From Lithodes maja (Eukaryota; Arthropoda; Malacostraca; Decapoda; Lithodidae): 64,000 nt of DNA. The number at the start of each line of letters is the position of its first letter. Position 1 is the stretch's first letter. Of the stretch, positions 44,868 to 56,304 are shown piece after piece. Both the position numbers and the translations under genes were made by a program. Under the pieces are notes generated by a model. The model worked only from the letters and a program-made list of their open reading frames with translations. It was not told the DNA's origin and searched no databases. The stretch is taken from assembly GCA_037953745.1 (NCBI GenBank), contig JBAKBP010010356.1, positions 1 through 64,000 on the forward strand. Reading direction: 5' to 3'.

Positions 44868-46152
44868 CTCAACGATGCGGTGAAGGATTTTCGGAGAAGA
44901 AATCGACTCAGCACAGGACAACCAGGAAGGAGGACCGAAGACAGCGAGGACGGCAACCTACAAAGGAATTAAATACTAATCCGTCAAGAACCGCGAATTT
45001 GGATAAATCTCCACCAACACGACCCAAATTCAAAACCGTCAGGGATAACGACCGAGGACCGAGGACAGCCATGAATGTAAATGTAGATCCGACCAGAACC
45101 AAAAATTCGATGAAAGAACGTTCTGCGAGTTCTAAAACCGCAACTTTAAAGGTTTTCTATGCAAACGCTCGTAGCATACGCAATAAATTTATAGATTTAG
45201 AGGAACTAGTGTTTACAGAAAATTATGATGTGATTGGCATAACAGAATCTTGGCTCAATACAGAAGATAGAGACTTTTTAGCAGAGTATTCACTTCCCGG
45301 TTATGTAATGTTTGAGAACAGCCGAATAAATAAAAATGGAGGTGGCGTTTTATTTTATATCAAAGAAAGTCTTAACCCGACCCTCGTGTCAAAACCTCAA
45401 ATTGTGAACGTCGACACATCTTTTGTGCTAATAAAGAATAATAAAGGTACAAAAATAATACTTGCGTTAATATACAGACCTCCAGCTCAATCAGTGCAAA
45501 CTGACCGAGAAATTTACGAACAAATTGCAGATGTAAGTAACTCACAAGATACCGTAATTTTTGGCGACTTTAATTTACCTGTGACCAAGTGGGGCGATAC
45601 TCTTACTTCACACTCCGGACATGACTTGTATACGAACTTGCAAGAGAGTTCGCTTTATCAATTTGTTCGAACGCCGACCCGTGGTAATAACGTTCTTGAC
45701 ATTGTACTTGCAACAAAAGAAGAATTGATAGAGAATTTGAATGTTGGTGATGAATTCAGTAACAGCGACCATCGTACGATAACTTTCACTTTAAAGTTTA
45801 CTAGTAACGAACCAAATAGTAGCATCGAAAAAGTCCCTAATTTCAAGAAAGCAAACTTCCATAAACTTAGAGCTAAGTTTAAAGAAACTGACTGGAGCTT
45901 TTTAATTAACAATAACGATATAAATACATCTTGGAAGTTATTCGAAACCACTTACCTAAAAGCAGTGCAAGACTGCATACCATCGAAAATACGGCGTCCA
46001 GGCCATAATAATAAGCCCAAATGGTGGAATAAAGATATTTCAAACTGCCTGCTTGCTAAAAAATTTGCTAATGATAGATTAAAATCCTCACAAAATGACG
46101 AAGAACGGGTGAAATTTGTAGAGCTACGACGCAAAGCCAAAAAGTTAATTAA
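44868..46152 (+). pseudogene. LINE D ORF2, 5' half: endonuclease
   Basis: The frame opens at the element's 5' edge; the first ATG is at 45071 (MNVNVDPTRTKNS). Endonuclease motifs: VFYANARSIRNKF, GITESWLNTEDRDF, NKNGGGVLFYIKESLN, LALIYRPPAQS, VIFGDFNLPVTKW and FSNSDHRTITFTLK. TESWL and YRPP forms are typical of the CR1 clade. The frame is cut at VELRRKAKKLI by the miniature element. Reading on into that element gives a spurious C-terminus. Confidence 0.87.
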
Positions 46153-46631
46153 CCCTTCAAACCCGGTTGGTACACACGTGTACCATTTTTTTTTGGCCCC
46201 AGGAACCCGGGTGGTACTACATTGTACCATTGCTTGAAAGCCTGTGAGCTTCGTGTGCGAGGCGTCGGTCCGACGCATGTAAACAACAGCCGGCTGGACC
46301 GACGCTCCGCATCTCCGGCCACAAGAAGGAGAGCGTCGCTTGTTCGTGTGTGCCTGTATGTTGTTGTTCAGTATCGAAAAGTGGTGTAAAGTGGCTGGTT
46401 TGGCCATAAAGTTATCTCCAATGAAATCATCATCACAGCTCACCCAGTTGACTTAGAGAGCTCTACTTAAGGCCATTTTACAGGTAAATAACACAGCTAC
46501 GCTTGGGGATGCGCGGGAATGCGGGAAGCAGTCTGATTAACGAATATACGGTAGCCTAGCCTAGACGTTTTTCGGCCAAAACACCCGGATTTCGAGGAAT
46601 ATATATATAATATATAGCCGGGGTCGGAGGG
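46153..46631 (+). mobile_element. piggyBac-type miniature element sharing ends with the intact piggyBac
   Basis: 479 bp between TTAA 46149-46152 and TTAA 46632-46635. The left end CCCTTCAAACCCGG is close to the intact piggyBac left end. The right end, TAGCCGGGGTCGGAGGG, is identical to that of the piggyBac at 43371. The subterminal GGTACACACGTGTACCAT palindrome is also shared. The interior is unrelated to the transposase and matches the element at 29757-30217. It should be cross-mobilised by the intact transposase (inference). Confidence 0.9.
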
Positions 46632-46635
46632 TTAA

Positions 46636-48433
46636 GCAAAGTAAAAAGACCTTAGAGTTACATATTGCGAATCAAAGTAAAACAAACCCGAAAGAATTCT
46701 ATAGTTATATCAGAAAGAAAAAAGTAGTTACTTCAACTGTTGGACCGTTAGTCGATGAAAAAGGAGAATACACCAAAGACGAAGTACAAATGAGTAATGC
46801 CCTCAATACCTTCTTTGCATCAGTTTTTACAACCGAAGACCTCAGTGATATCCCTACACCATCGCCGATTCAGATTGATAATTCAGATCTTCTAAGCAAT
46901 ATTACCGTTACAGAGAGAGAAGTATTGAATTGTTTAGATAAACTCAAAGTAAATAAAACGCCAGGACCTGATACAATCTCGCCTAGAGTTCTAAAGGAAG
47001 CTAAGAATGAGCTCTCCAAACCACTGACATTACTATTCAATAAATCCTTGCAGTCTGGAACTATGCCTGATCAGTGGAAGCTAGCCAACGTAACACCGAT
47101 ATTCAAAAAAGGCAGCAAATCCCTACCCAGTAACTATCGTCCAATTAGCTTAACCTCAGTTGTATGTAAAATGCTAGAAACGGTCATACGAGACAGACTC
47201 GTAAATCACTTAGAGGAAAATAACATACTTAAAGATACTCAACACGGCTTTCGTAAAAAACGTTCCTGTTTAACAAACCTCTTAGACTTCTTCCACGATA
47301 TCCTCAACCTCTACGATGAGAGTAAAGCTGTAGATATTATATACCTTGATTTTCAAAAGGCCTTTGACAAAGTTCCCCACAAACGTTTACTGCTAAAACT
47401 AAAAGCGCATGGAATACAAGACGGTGTGTTGAAATGGATAGAAAATTGGCTCAACAACAGAAAGCAAAGAGTAGTCATAAACGGTAAGGCATCTAAATGG
47501 ACCAATGTAAGTAGCGGGGTACCCCAGGGATCGGTACTAGGACCAATTCTCTTTCTAATTTACATCAACGACATAGATGAGGGTCTCACCTGCACAATCT
47601 CAAAATTTGCTGACGATACAAAAATTGCAAATAGCGTACTCTCAAAAGAACAAGTTGACGATATGCAACACAATCTAGATAAATTGTCATGTTGGGCCCA
47701 AATTTGGCAAATGAGTTTCAATGCGGATAAATGTAAAGTACTACATGTCGGATACCTAAATGAGAAAGCAAACTATTCGATGAATGGCACTCAGCTTAAG
47801 AATGTAAACAGAGAAACTGATCTGGGAGTAACAATATCGAGTAACCTAAAACCGAGTCAACAATGTTCAGAAGTTGTTAAGAAGGCAAACAAAATAATTG
47901 GCTTTATAGGCAGGTCATTTGAGCATAAATCCAAAGAAGTTATCCTAACCCTTTACAATTCCTTAGTCCGCCCTCTTCTGGAATACTGCGTTCAATCCTG
48001 GTGCCCTTATTACCAAAAAGATATAAACAAGCTAGAACGAGTTCAACGTAGAGTTACCAAAATGATACCTAGCCTAAAGAACAAACCATACGAAGAGCGT
48101 CTTAGAGAATTAAATCTATTTCCTTTAACCCAGCGCAGATTAAGAGGCGACTTAATTCAAGTGTTCAAAATCATCAAAGGCATCGACAATATGAACTGTA
48201 GTAAGTACTTCACTATCAACCAATCTAATTACACACGGGGAAACGGTTGCAAAATTATTGGTAAATCTTTTAACTCGCACGAATCTAAGAATTTCTTCTT
48301 CAATCGAGTTGTCAACTTGTGGAATGGGCTTCCCCGAAACGTTATAGACTGCAGCACCGTTGATTCATTTAAATTCTGCCTAGACAAATATCTCGCATCA
48401 AACCCGCGACTGACTGCGTTTGTAAATGAATAA
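46636..48433 (+). pseudogene. LINE D ORF2, 3' half: reverse transcriptase
   Basis: Continues the frame after the insert with KQSKKTLELHIANQSKTNPK. Then come CLDKLKVNKTPGPDTISPRV, NYRPISLTSVVCKMLE, LDFQKAFDKVPHKRLLLKL, SGVPQGSVLGPILFL, KFADDTKIANSV (active site), NRETDLGVTIS, LEYCVQSWCPYYQKDINKLE and the LWNGLPRNVID tail. The stop is at 48431-48433. A 3' UTR of about 190 bp with a CCTGCCACGTTAGTGGCAGG hairpin at 48485-48504 precedes the tail repeats. Confidence 0.9.
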
Positions 48434-48651
48434 CTTTATCCTCCCCTCAGTTACTAACCCATATGTCCCCTACTAACTTCCTAGTCCTGCCACGTTAGTG
48501 GCAGGGCAGTAGTTCCCTTTCCAATGTTCCCTTACCCACTCTAAACCACTGTTTGGACACTTGATCCTCAGTGTTTTGGAGGACAAGCAGCCTAGAAGGG
48601 TCACTAGATCTGTTGTTGCTTGATTTCCTTTGTACTCCTTTGTACTCCTTT

Positions 48652-48653
<2 letters not shown>

Positions 48654-48697
<44 letters not shown>
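48654..48697. repeat. CA microsatellite between LINE D and LINE B2
   Basis: About 22 CA units, the longest in the LINE stack. Confidence 0.97.
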
Positions 48698-48698
<1 letters not shown>

Positions 48699-49246
48699 GA
48701 GTGAGGGAGATTCTACAGGTAGTGGACGAGGGTGTGAGAGAGTGGGAGAATGAAATTGAAGACATGCATAGAATTGGAAAATATAAACAAGAGTCTAGCT
48801 TGTCTAGGCCAATGAAAGTGCAGTTTCGCACAGTAGGAATAGTAGAGGAAATCATGAATAATAAATGGAGGTTGAAAGATAAGGATTGTCTGAAGCATAT
48901 TTACATCGAAAAAGACTTGGACTTAGATGAAAGAAACAAAATGAAAAGTTTGAGGGATGAGGTGAAGGAATTGAATGCCAAAAGAACAGAACAAGAAGTG
49001 GATTTTTTTTATTGGAGACTGGTAGGAACGAAGAAGAGGAAATGGTTCATCAAAAGCCCACAGAGGAAGACGGAGGGGCAAACAGAGAACTTAGGGATGA
49101 ACGGTCGGACAGGGGAAGCGAGTACCAGTACCGAAGGACAGGAGGGAGAGACTGGTGTAAACCAGGAACAAGTGAGAGGAACAGGGCAGGTGGAGAGCAC
49201 GGGGGAGCAAGGGAGAGAAGGTGGAGTGGAAGCGGGGGGGGAGTAG
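48698..49246 (+). pseudogene. LINE B2 ORF1, C-terminal part
   Basis: Encodes VREILQVVDEGVREWENEIE, MHRIGKYKQ, RPMKVQFRTVGIVEEIMN and KDLDLDERNKMKSLRDEVKE, the same conserved region as in ORF1 of LINE E and C2. A low-complexity Gly/Glu-rich end and a stop at 49244-49246 follow. The N-terminus and start codon are lost by 5' truncation. Confidence 0.8.
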
Positions 49247-52132
49247 AGTCTGGGAATATTAGGGAAAGAGAAAAAAAGAAAGGTGTAAGAAGGGGGGAGA
49301 TGAAGCTGATGTATAGTAATGTGGATGGCTTGCTGTCTAAGAAATTAGAATTGAATGACTATATTGAGAAATATAAACCACATTAAACCACATATTATGT
49401 GCTTAGCAGAAACAAAGTTGAGAGGTGGTACTGAATTGGGAGTGTTGGGATGGGAAGGGTACAATGTGTGGAGAAAAGATAGAGAAGGAAAAGTGGGCGG
49501 TGGAGTGTTAATAATGACTGACAGAAATATAGAAGCAAGTGAGATTAACCTAGGCAATAATAGATCAGAAATTATAGCAGTGACAATAAAAGACAAGGAC
49601 AACAAAGCAACTGATATAGCAGTGGCTTATATACCACCACAAACTAGAGCATGGAAGCGGGATAAATATGATCAACTAATCACGGAATCTCTAGATGCAC
49701 TAAAAATACTTTTTAATAGGAGAAATAAATTATTATTAACAGGTGATTTCAATTGTAAGGAAGTCAATTGGGAAGGGTTAGATGTGGGAAATAATAATGA
49801 ATCTTGGGGCAGTAAATTATTGAATCTAGTAACAGAAAACATGTTAACACAACATGTTAGAGAAAACACACGAATCAGAGGGATGGATGAACCATCCAGG
49901 CTAGACCTAGTCTTCACCAGTGATCCACATGATGTTAGAAAGATAAATTATCGTTGTCCCTTGGGAAAAAGTGATCACAAGATATTAGAAATGGAGATGG
50001 ATTTGGGGAAAAATGAGGAGAGAAAGGAAGGACATAAAATAAATAGATACAATTATGCTAAAACTGATTTTAAATCATTGAAACATTATTTCCAAAGTAT
50101 AAATTGGAAGGAACTAGAAAGCCTGAAAATGGTTCAAGACAAATATAGACTTTTCCTGAAAGTATATGAAGAAGGGATACATAAATATGTCCCAAGGTTC
50201 CAATCAGGGGTAAAGAAGGAAAAAGAATGGTTCAATATAAGATGTAGTAAGGCACAGGATAGAAGAAACCGAGCCTGGAATATAGCACGGAAGAGACATA
50301 GTGAAAATAACTGGAATAAGTACAAGGAGAAAAGAAATGAATACGTAAAGATACGACGCGAGGAACAATATAAATATGAAAGGAATATTGTAGAGAAGTG
50401 CAAAAATGAGCCAAAACTATTTTATAGATTTGTAAATGGAAAAATAAAAACAAAAGAAGGTATTGTCAGACTAAGAGTTGGAACAAACAGCTATGAGAAA
50501 GATAAAGAATTGTGTGAAGTTATGAATGAAAAGCTTCAGTCAGTGTTTGTAAAAGAGGAGGAGTTTATAGAACCTAATAGAGAAATGAGAACACCACAGA
50601 TGCCTGAAATGAAAGTGACAAAAAGTGAAGTGCTGAAATTGATGCAGGATTTGGACGTGAGGAAATCAATGGGACCAGATGGAGTGGCTGGATGGATCCT
50701 CAAAGAATGTGCGGAAGAGTTAGTGGAACCAATCTATGAAATCATCAAATCTTCACTGAATGAGGGAGACCTGCCAGTGGAATGGAAGAGAGCTAACATA
50801 GTACCAATTTACAAAGGAGGAGACAGAGAAAATCCGCTTAACTACAGACCGGTGTCCCTCACCAGCATTGTTTGTAAAATTTGTGAGAAAATTATAAGGA
50901 AAAAGTGGACACACTTCATTGAGGGACAGGGGGTGCTTAGCGAGAAACAATTTGGATTCAGGGAAGGGAGATCTTGTGTATCTAATTTATTAAGCTTTTA
51001 TAGCAGAGTTGTAGATGTTACACAGGAGAGAGAGGGATGGGTTGACTGTGTTTACCTGGACCTGAAAAAGGCCTTTGACAGGGTGCCTCACAAAAGGTTA
51101 TTGTGGAAATTGCAGGTTGTTGGAGGTGTACATGGTAGGATGTTAAAATGGATGGAAAACTTTTTAATAGGAAGAGAAATGAGGACCACGATACGAGACG
51201 AATATTCACAGTGGAGGAGTGTGACGAGCGGAGTACCACAGGGATCAGTGTTGGGTCCGATAATGTTCCTACTTTATGTAAACGACATGCCAGAAAACTT
51301 GAATAGTCATATGAATATGTTTGCGGATGACGCTAAGATCATGAAGAATGTCACCTGTATAGAAAGTTGTCAGGATCTTCAAAAGGACCTAGATGAGTTG
51401 CACAGATGGAGCCAAACCTGGAAAATGAGTTTCAATGCAGAAAAGTGTCATGTTTTGGAAGTGGGAACAAGTGAGATAAGGCCAAGCTGGGTGTACAAAT
51501 TAGGAACTGAAATAATCGGCAAAACACGGCATGAGAAGGACCTTGGAGTGATAATACAAGATGATCTATCCCCGGAGAAGCATATTAACATGATCATTGG
51601 AGGAGCATATGGAATAATAACCAATATGAGAGTGGCATTTAACTATTTGGATGAAGAAATGTTAAGAAAATTGATAATGACTATGATAAGACCAAGATTA
51701 GAATATGCAGCAGTGATATGGTCACCACATTTGAAAAAACATATAAACAAATTAGAGAAAGTCCAAAGGATAGCAACGAAGATGATCCCAAGATTGAAGG
51801 AGTTGACATATGAGGAAAGACTTAAGACACTACAACTGCCTACCTTGAAAGAGAGAAGGGAACGAGGCGACTTAATAACGATGTTCAAGGGAGTAAAAAG
51901 TTTGGAACGAGTAGATAGGGAAGATCTATTCGTGAGGGATAATGGAAGGACAAGAGGGCACGAGTTTAAGCTGAGGAAGGGCAGATGTCGTAAGGACACA
52001 AAGAAATTCAGCTTCCCATATAGGAGTATAGAGACTTGGAACAACTTGGAGGAGGAGGTGGTGAGAGCGAGGAACATTAACATGTTCAAATCTAGGTTGG
52101 ATAAAAGTAAATATGGAAATAGGGCAACATAA
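49012..52132 (+). pseudogene. LINE B2 ORF2: endonuclease and reverse transcriptase, broken by a 10-bp duplication
   Basis: The first frame gives LMYSNVDGLLSKKLELNDYI and EKYKPH, then stops at 49384-49386. A duplicated AAACCACATT at about 49375-49394 shifts the frame, and the second frame continues with IMCLAETKLRGG. Without the extra 10 bp the endonuclease would be continuous. The rest is open to 52132: TGDFNCKEVNWEG, LGKSDHKILEME, NYRPVSLTSIVCKICEKIIR, LDLKKAFDRVPHKRL, SGVPQGSVLGPIMFL, FADDAKIM and a WNNLEEEVVRA tail. A single recent mutation separates it from an open ORF2. Confidence 0.9.
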
Positions 52133-52295
52133 GTTATGATATGTTAGTCCAAAATACTGGGAACTGGGAATATCCATTACGATACTTGTCTAAGTAAAAT
52201 GGATTGATTATAAAGTAACTAAGACAGGACAACATGAGCGCTGCTCAATTCCTGTAAACTACAAATAGGTAAATACAAATAGGTAAATACACACA

Positions 52296-53345
52296 ATGAC
52301 CGAGGGCATTCTAGGGAAAATTATACGTGAGCTGAATGACATTAAAAGGTGGAAGGAGGATATGCAGGAGTGGAAGGTGAGTGTTAGTTCACAGATTGAG
52401 GCTATATGTTCAATATGTGGTGCTCAGGCTGGGGACATCGAGCCTGGACAAGATTTGAGTCGGGCTAGCCTAAAAGAAATTCAAACTCATATGGGGCAAC
52501 TCCGGGACGAAAATGAAGCTTTAAGATTGCAACTTGAAGAATACAAAGGGCAAACCAAGGAAATGAAAACACATGTGGAGGAGATTAAGGAGAAACACAA
52601 TAAATGGGTTAATGACGAAGGAGGAAAAGTGAAGGAAGTGGCAATGAAGGAAATCATGGAAGAACAAAAGAAACAATCAGAACGGGAAAATAAAGATTTA
52701 GAATCAGTGGTAGTAAAAGCTATGAGGAGAAATGAACAGGTCCTGCGTGAAACAATAGATAGAAATAAGTGTATTATTGTATTTGGGGATATAGAGGAGC
52801 ACATTATTGAGAGGAAAGCTAGGGATAAGGAAGAAATTAATAAGGTAAAAATATTGATCAAGCATGTCGATGAAGAAGGAAACAACTGGAGAGATGATAT
52901 TGAAGAAGTTAGGAGAATGGGTAAATATAGTAAGGGAAACACAAGGCCAATGAGAGTGCAGTTTAGGTCTAGGGTAACAGTGGATGCAATAATGAACGTA
53001 ACATGGAGACTTAACTTGACCAGCAAGTTTAAGAAAATTACAATTAGAAAAGACATGAGTATTGAGGATCGAAACATAAGAAAGGAATTGCAAACCGAGG
53101 CAAATGTAAAGAATGGAGAAAGGACGAAAGAAGACGAAAAGAAGTTTTTCTGGAGAGTGTGGGAGGGAAAACTCAAGAAATGGTATATAAAGCGAAGGGA
53201 CGAAGTAGGGAGGGAAAAGGAGATGGTGCGGGTGACGGGGGAGAAGGCAGAGAGAGAAACAGTCCAAGTGGAGGCAGAGGGAGGGGAGGTGGAAACGGAG
53301 CGAGAAACAGTCCAGGTGGAGACAAGAGAAGAGGAGACAAGCTAG
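52296..53345 (+). CDS. LINE E ORF1 protein
   Basis: 349 residues starting MTEGILGKIIRELNDIKRWK. Residues from about 55 to 150 form a long charged coiled coil (LRDENEALRLQLEEYKGQTK). The C-terminal domain contains KCIIVFGDIEEHIIERKARD, EVRRMGKYSKGN, RPMRVQFRSRVTVDAIMN and IRKDMSIEDRNIRKELQTEA, the arrangement of L1/CR1-like ORF1 RNA-binding domains. A Glu/Arg/Thr-rich tail follows. ORF2 starts inside the last ~165 bp in another frame. Function inferred: trimeric RNA-binding chaperone for the LINE particle. Confidence 0.85.
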   Translation: MTEGILGKIIRELNDIKRWKEDMQEWKVSVSSQIEAICSICGAQAGDIEPGQDLSRASLKEIQTHMGQLRDENEALRLQLEEYKGQTKEMKTHVEEIKEKHNKWVNDEGGKVKEVAMKEIMEEQKKQSERENKDLESVVVKAMRRNEQVLRETIDRNKCIIVFGDIEEHIIERKARDKEEINKVKILIKHVDEEGNNWRDDIEEVRRMGKYSKGNTRPMRVQFRSRVTVDAIMNVTWRLNLTSKFKKITIRKDMSIEDRNIRKELQTEANVKNGERTKEDEKKFFWRVWEGKLKKWYIKRRDEVGREKEMVRVTGEKAERETVQVEAEGGEVETERETVQVETREEETS

Positions 53346-56254
53346 GAAATAAATTGGGAGGGGTACGTACAAAAAAGAAAGGAACGGGCAGGGACGAGAA
53401 AAATAGGGAAAATACTGGAAACGCTAAGTTCATGTATACAAATATTGATGGGTTAATTTCCAAAAAGATTGAGTTTGACGAATATGTAAAGAGAGAGAGG
53501 CCCGGGGTAGTATGTTTGACTGAAACTAAGCTTAACCAGGAGGTAGACACGAATATAATTAGTTGTGCAGGATACAGTACATGGAGAAGAGACAGGTTAG
53601 GAAAGCTAGGAGGAGGAGTGTTGATCATGGTAGATAATAAAATTACTGCTAAAGAATTAAAACTTGGTGATAGCATTGCTGAAGTGGTAGCAGTTGAAAT
53701 TGAGGATAATGATAGGTCAAAATTGGACATTGTATCAGTTTATTTACCTCCTAAGACTAAATCTTGGAGCAACGATGAATATAATGAATTAATTTTGGAA
53801 ACCTTGCGTATGTTAGAAATTATTTGTAAAAGGAAAAATAGGCTTATTCTTGCAGGGGACTTTAATTGCGGGGAGGTGGATTGGGAATGTTTGGATGCGG
53901 GTTCAAATGAAAATACTTGGGGTAGTAAATTTCTTGAACTAACAATGGGGTACCTATTAACACAACACGTTATGGAAAATACAAGATTTAGAGGAGGTGA
54001 TGAACCATCAAGACTCGACTTATTATTCACCAAAGACCCCCAAGAAATAAAGAACCTAACATATTTGAGTCCCATGGGAAAAAGCGATCATGCTGTGATT
54101 GAATTTGAATTGACAGTGGAATTTCTGGAAGGCAGAGAGGAGGAACATAGGGAATATAGACTAAATTATAGTAAGGCGGATTATGAATCATTACGAGGAT
54201 ACTTTGCAAATATAGATTGGTCATTTATTGAGCAAGAACAGAATATTCAGGTAAAATACACCATGTTACTAGACATTTACAGGGAGGGGGTAGATAAATA
54301 TGTACCAACATTTAAGGATAGAAAGCTGGTTAAGGAGAAAGAGTGGTTTAACATGCGATGTCACATTGCCCAGAACAAAAAGGACTCTGCATGGAATAAA
54401 GTGAGAAGGAGACACACTGAGGAAAAATGGAATGAGTATAAGAATGCTAGAAACAACTATGTCAGGACTATAAGAGAGGAGAAAAAGAACTTTGAAAAAG
54501 ATATAGTAAACAAATGTAATAAAGAACCCAAACTGTTCTATAGTTATATCAACGGCAAAACAAAAATAAAGGACAAAATAACAAAGCTTAGGGTAGAGGG
54601 TCAATTATATGAAGACACAGTGGGTATGTGTGAAATTATGAATGATACATTAACATCCGTGTTTGTGGAGGAGGATGACTATGTAGAACCTGTGGTGGAA
54701 TTGAACGAGAAGGGACTAGAGTCGATAGAAGTCAACAAGGATGAACTAAAATCATTGTTAGAAGAATTGGACGTGAGAAAATCTATGGGCCCAGATAACA
54801 TTGCTGGATGGGTATTGAGAGAATGTTCTGAACAACTAGTGAGACCTATTTTTAATATTGTTCAACACTCATTAAACAAGGGGGAACTTCCCTTAGAATG
54901 GAAACAAGCAAATATAACTCCAATATATAAAAGTGGAAATAAAGAAGACCCGCTAAATTATCGACCGGTATCCTTAACGAGTGTTATATGCAAGCTTTGT
55001 GAAAAGATTATTAGAAAAAGATGGGTGGGTATGTTGGAGGAGAGGGAAATAATTTCAAGCAAGCAGTTCGGGTTCAGAAAAGGTCATTCGTGTACCACAA
55101 ATTTGTTGAGTTACTATGATAGGGTAATTGACATTGTACAAGGGAGGGAGGGGTGGGTGGATTGTATTTACTTAGATTTCAAGAAGGCATTTGATAAGGT
55201 GCCTCATAAGAGATTGTTGTGGAAGCTCAGGACTGTGGGGCGGGTTGAGGGAGTATTATTAAAGTGGATGGAAAACTATTTAATTGGGAGGGAAATGCGA
55301 ACAGTAATAAAAGGAAAGTTCTCCTCGTGGAAAAGGGTAAAAAGCGGAGTGCCTCAAGGATCGGTGTTGGCCCCAATCATGTTTTTGGTTTTCATCAACG
55401 ACCTTCAAATGGGAATAGGCTCATATATATCTATGTTTGCTGATGATGCAAAATTAATGAAGCATATTACAAGTAGGAGTAGTTGTGAAGAATTACAGAG
55501 AGACCTAGATAAGTTATATGAGTGGAGTCAAACTTGGAAAATGGAATTCAACACGAGTAAGTGTCAGGTTCTTGAGATGGGAAAAAGTAAATATAGACCT
55601 TCTTGGGGATATAAAATAGGAGATGAAATAATTAGTAAAGCTGTGAAAGCAAAAGACCTAGGGGTAGTTGTGGCAGACAGCTTGTCACCTGAACAGCATA
55701 TAAATAAAATAACTGGTGAAACCTATGCAGTGTTGACTAACATGAGAATAGCTCTGAATTATTTAGATGAAGAGATGTTAGCAAAAATAATAGGGACAAT
55801 AATACGACCAAGACTGGAGTATGCAGCAGTGGTGTGGTCTCCACACCTTATAAAACATAATAAAAAACTGGAAAGAGTTCAGAGAGTTGCCACTAAGATG
55901 ATAGCTAGCCTTAGAGACCTGCCTTATGAGGAAAGATTGGAGAGGCTAAAGCTGCCAACGCTGAGGGAGAGGAGAGAGAGAGGTGACATGATCATGATGT
56001 TTAAGTGTGTGAAAGGTTTTGAGAAGATCGACAAGGGAGATTTTGTGGTGAGGGACGAGGGAAGAACCAGGGGTCATGATTGTAAGTTGAGGAAAGTTAT
56101 ATGTAAGTCTGATGTAAGAAAGTTCAGCTTCCCGTATAGAAGCATTGAGTGTTGGAATAAGTTGGATGGGGAGGTGGTGGGAGCAAGAAATATCCAAACT
56201 TTTAAAGCAAAATTGGATAAATGTAGAGAGAGAGACAGGACAACACGAGCTTAG
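53180..56254 (+). CDS. LINE E ORF2: endonuclease-reverse transcriptase, intact
   Basis: 1024 residues from the first in-frame ATG (MVYKAKGRSREGKGD); the basic Gly-rich start overlaps ORF1. Endonuclease: FMYTNIDGLISKK, CLTETKLNQEV, GGGVLIMVDNK, VYLPPKTKSW, GDFN at about residues 226-229 and MGKSDHAVIEFE. Reverse transcriptase: NYRPVSLTSVICKLCEKII, FGFRKGHSCTTNLL, LDFKKAFDKVPHKRLLWKL, SGVPQGSVLAPIMFL, and FADDAK with the Asp pair at about residues 755-756. The C-terminal part is WSPHLIKHNKKLERVQRVAT and WNKLDGEVVGARN. The length fits CR1-group ORF2 proteins. All recognised catalytic motifs are present. It would copy its RNA by target-primed reverse transcription. Confidence 0.9.
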   Translation: MVYKAKGRSREGKGDGAGDGGEGRERNSPSGGRGRGGGNGARNSPGGDKRRGDKLGNKLGGVRTKKKGTGRDEKNRENTGNAKFMYTNIDGLISKKIEFDEYVKRERPGVVCLTETKLNQEVDTNIISCAGYSTWRRDRLGKLGGGVLIMVDNKITAKELKLGDSIAEVVAVEIEDNDRSKLDIVSVYLPPKTKSWSNDEYNELILETLRMLEIICKRKNRLILAGDFNCGEVDWECLDAGSNENTWGSKFLELTMGYLLTQHVMENTRFRGGDEPSRLDLLFTKDPQEIKNLTYLSPMGKSDHAVIEFELTVEFLEGREEEHREYRLNYSKADYESLRGYFANIDWSFIEQEQNIQVKYTMLLDIYREGVDKYVPTFKDRKLVKEKEWFNMRCHIAQNKKDSAWNKVRRRHTEEKWNEYKNARNNYVRTIREEKKNFEKDIVNKCNKEPKLFYSYINGKTKIKDKITKLRVEGQLYEDTVGMCEIMNDTLTSVFVEEDDYVEPVVELNEKGLESIEVNKDELKSLLEELDVRKSMGPDNIAGWVLRECSEQLVRPIFNIVQHSLNKGELPLEWKQANITPIYKSGNKEDPLNYRPVSLTSVICKLCEKIIRKRWVGMLEEREIISSKQFGFRKGHSCTTNLLSYYDRVIDIVQGREGWVDCIYLDFKKAFDKVPHKRLLWKLRTVGRVEGVLLKWMENYLIGREMRTVIKGKFSSWKRVKSGVPQGSVLAPIMFLVFINDLQMGIGSYISMFADDAKLMKHITSRSSCEELQRDLDKLYEWSQTWKMEFNTSKCQVLEMGKSKYRPSWGYKIGDEIISKAVKAKDLGVVVADSLSPEQHINKITGETYAVLTNMRIALNYLDEEMLAKIIGTIIRPRLEYAAVVWSPHLIKHNKKLERVQRVATKMIASLRDLPYEERLERLKLPTLRERRERGDMIMMFKCVKGFEKIDKGDFVVRDEGRTRGHDCKLRKVICKSDVRKFSFPYRSIECWNKLDGEVVGARNIQTFKAKLDKCRERDRTTRA

Positions 56255-56304
56255 GCTCAAATCCTGTATACTACAATTAGGTGAGTACAATTAGGTGAGT
56301 ACAC

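Larger units (their letters stand above)
44865..48653 (+). mobile_element. LINE D (CR1-like), interrupted by a piggyBac-type miniature element
   Basis: It begins directly after CACACAC at the end of C2 and ends with a TTTGTACTCC tandem tail before the CA tract at 48654. It carries one long frame with endonuclease and reverse transcriptase, split at 46153-46631. No separate ORF1 is visible, so the copy is probably 5'-truncated or of a one-frame type. Apart from the insertion no stop was noticed in the enzyme domains. Confidence 0.88.
48698..52286 (+). mobile_element. LINE B, copy B2, 5'-truncated within ORF1
   Basis: Starts inside ORF1 directly after the CA tract. It contains the ORF1 C-terminal part, a frameshifted ORF2, and the AAATAGGTAAATAC tail, and ends at a short CACACA before LINE E. 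Its 3' 1.47 kb is a near-perfect duplicate of B1. Confidence 0.9.
52293..56301 (+). mobile_element. LINE E, both frames open
   Basis: Begins almost at the ORF1 ATG (52296) after CACACA and ends in two AATTAGGTGAGTAC tail units followed by CAC and the tRNA. ORF1 and ORF2 are uninterrupted. The lack of a 5' UTR suggests slight 5' truncation, so transcription would need an outside promoter. It is the best candidate for a recently active LINE here. Confidence 0.88.

Noticed and set aside
48495..48697. Cys/Val repeat proteins on the minus strand
   Set aside because: Translation of the CA microsatellite.
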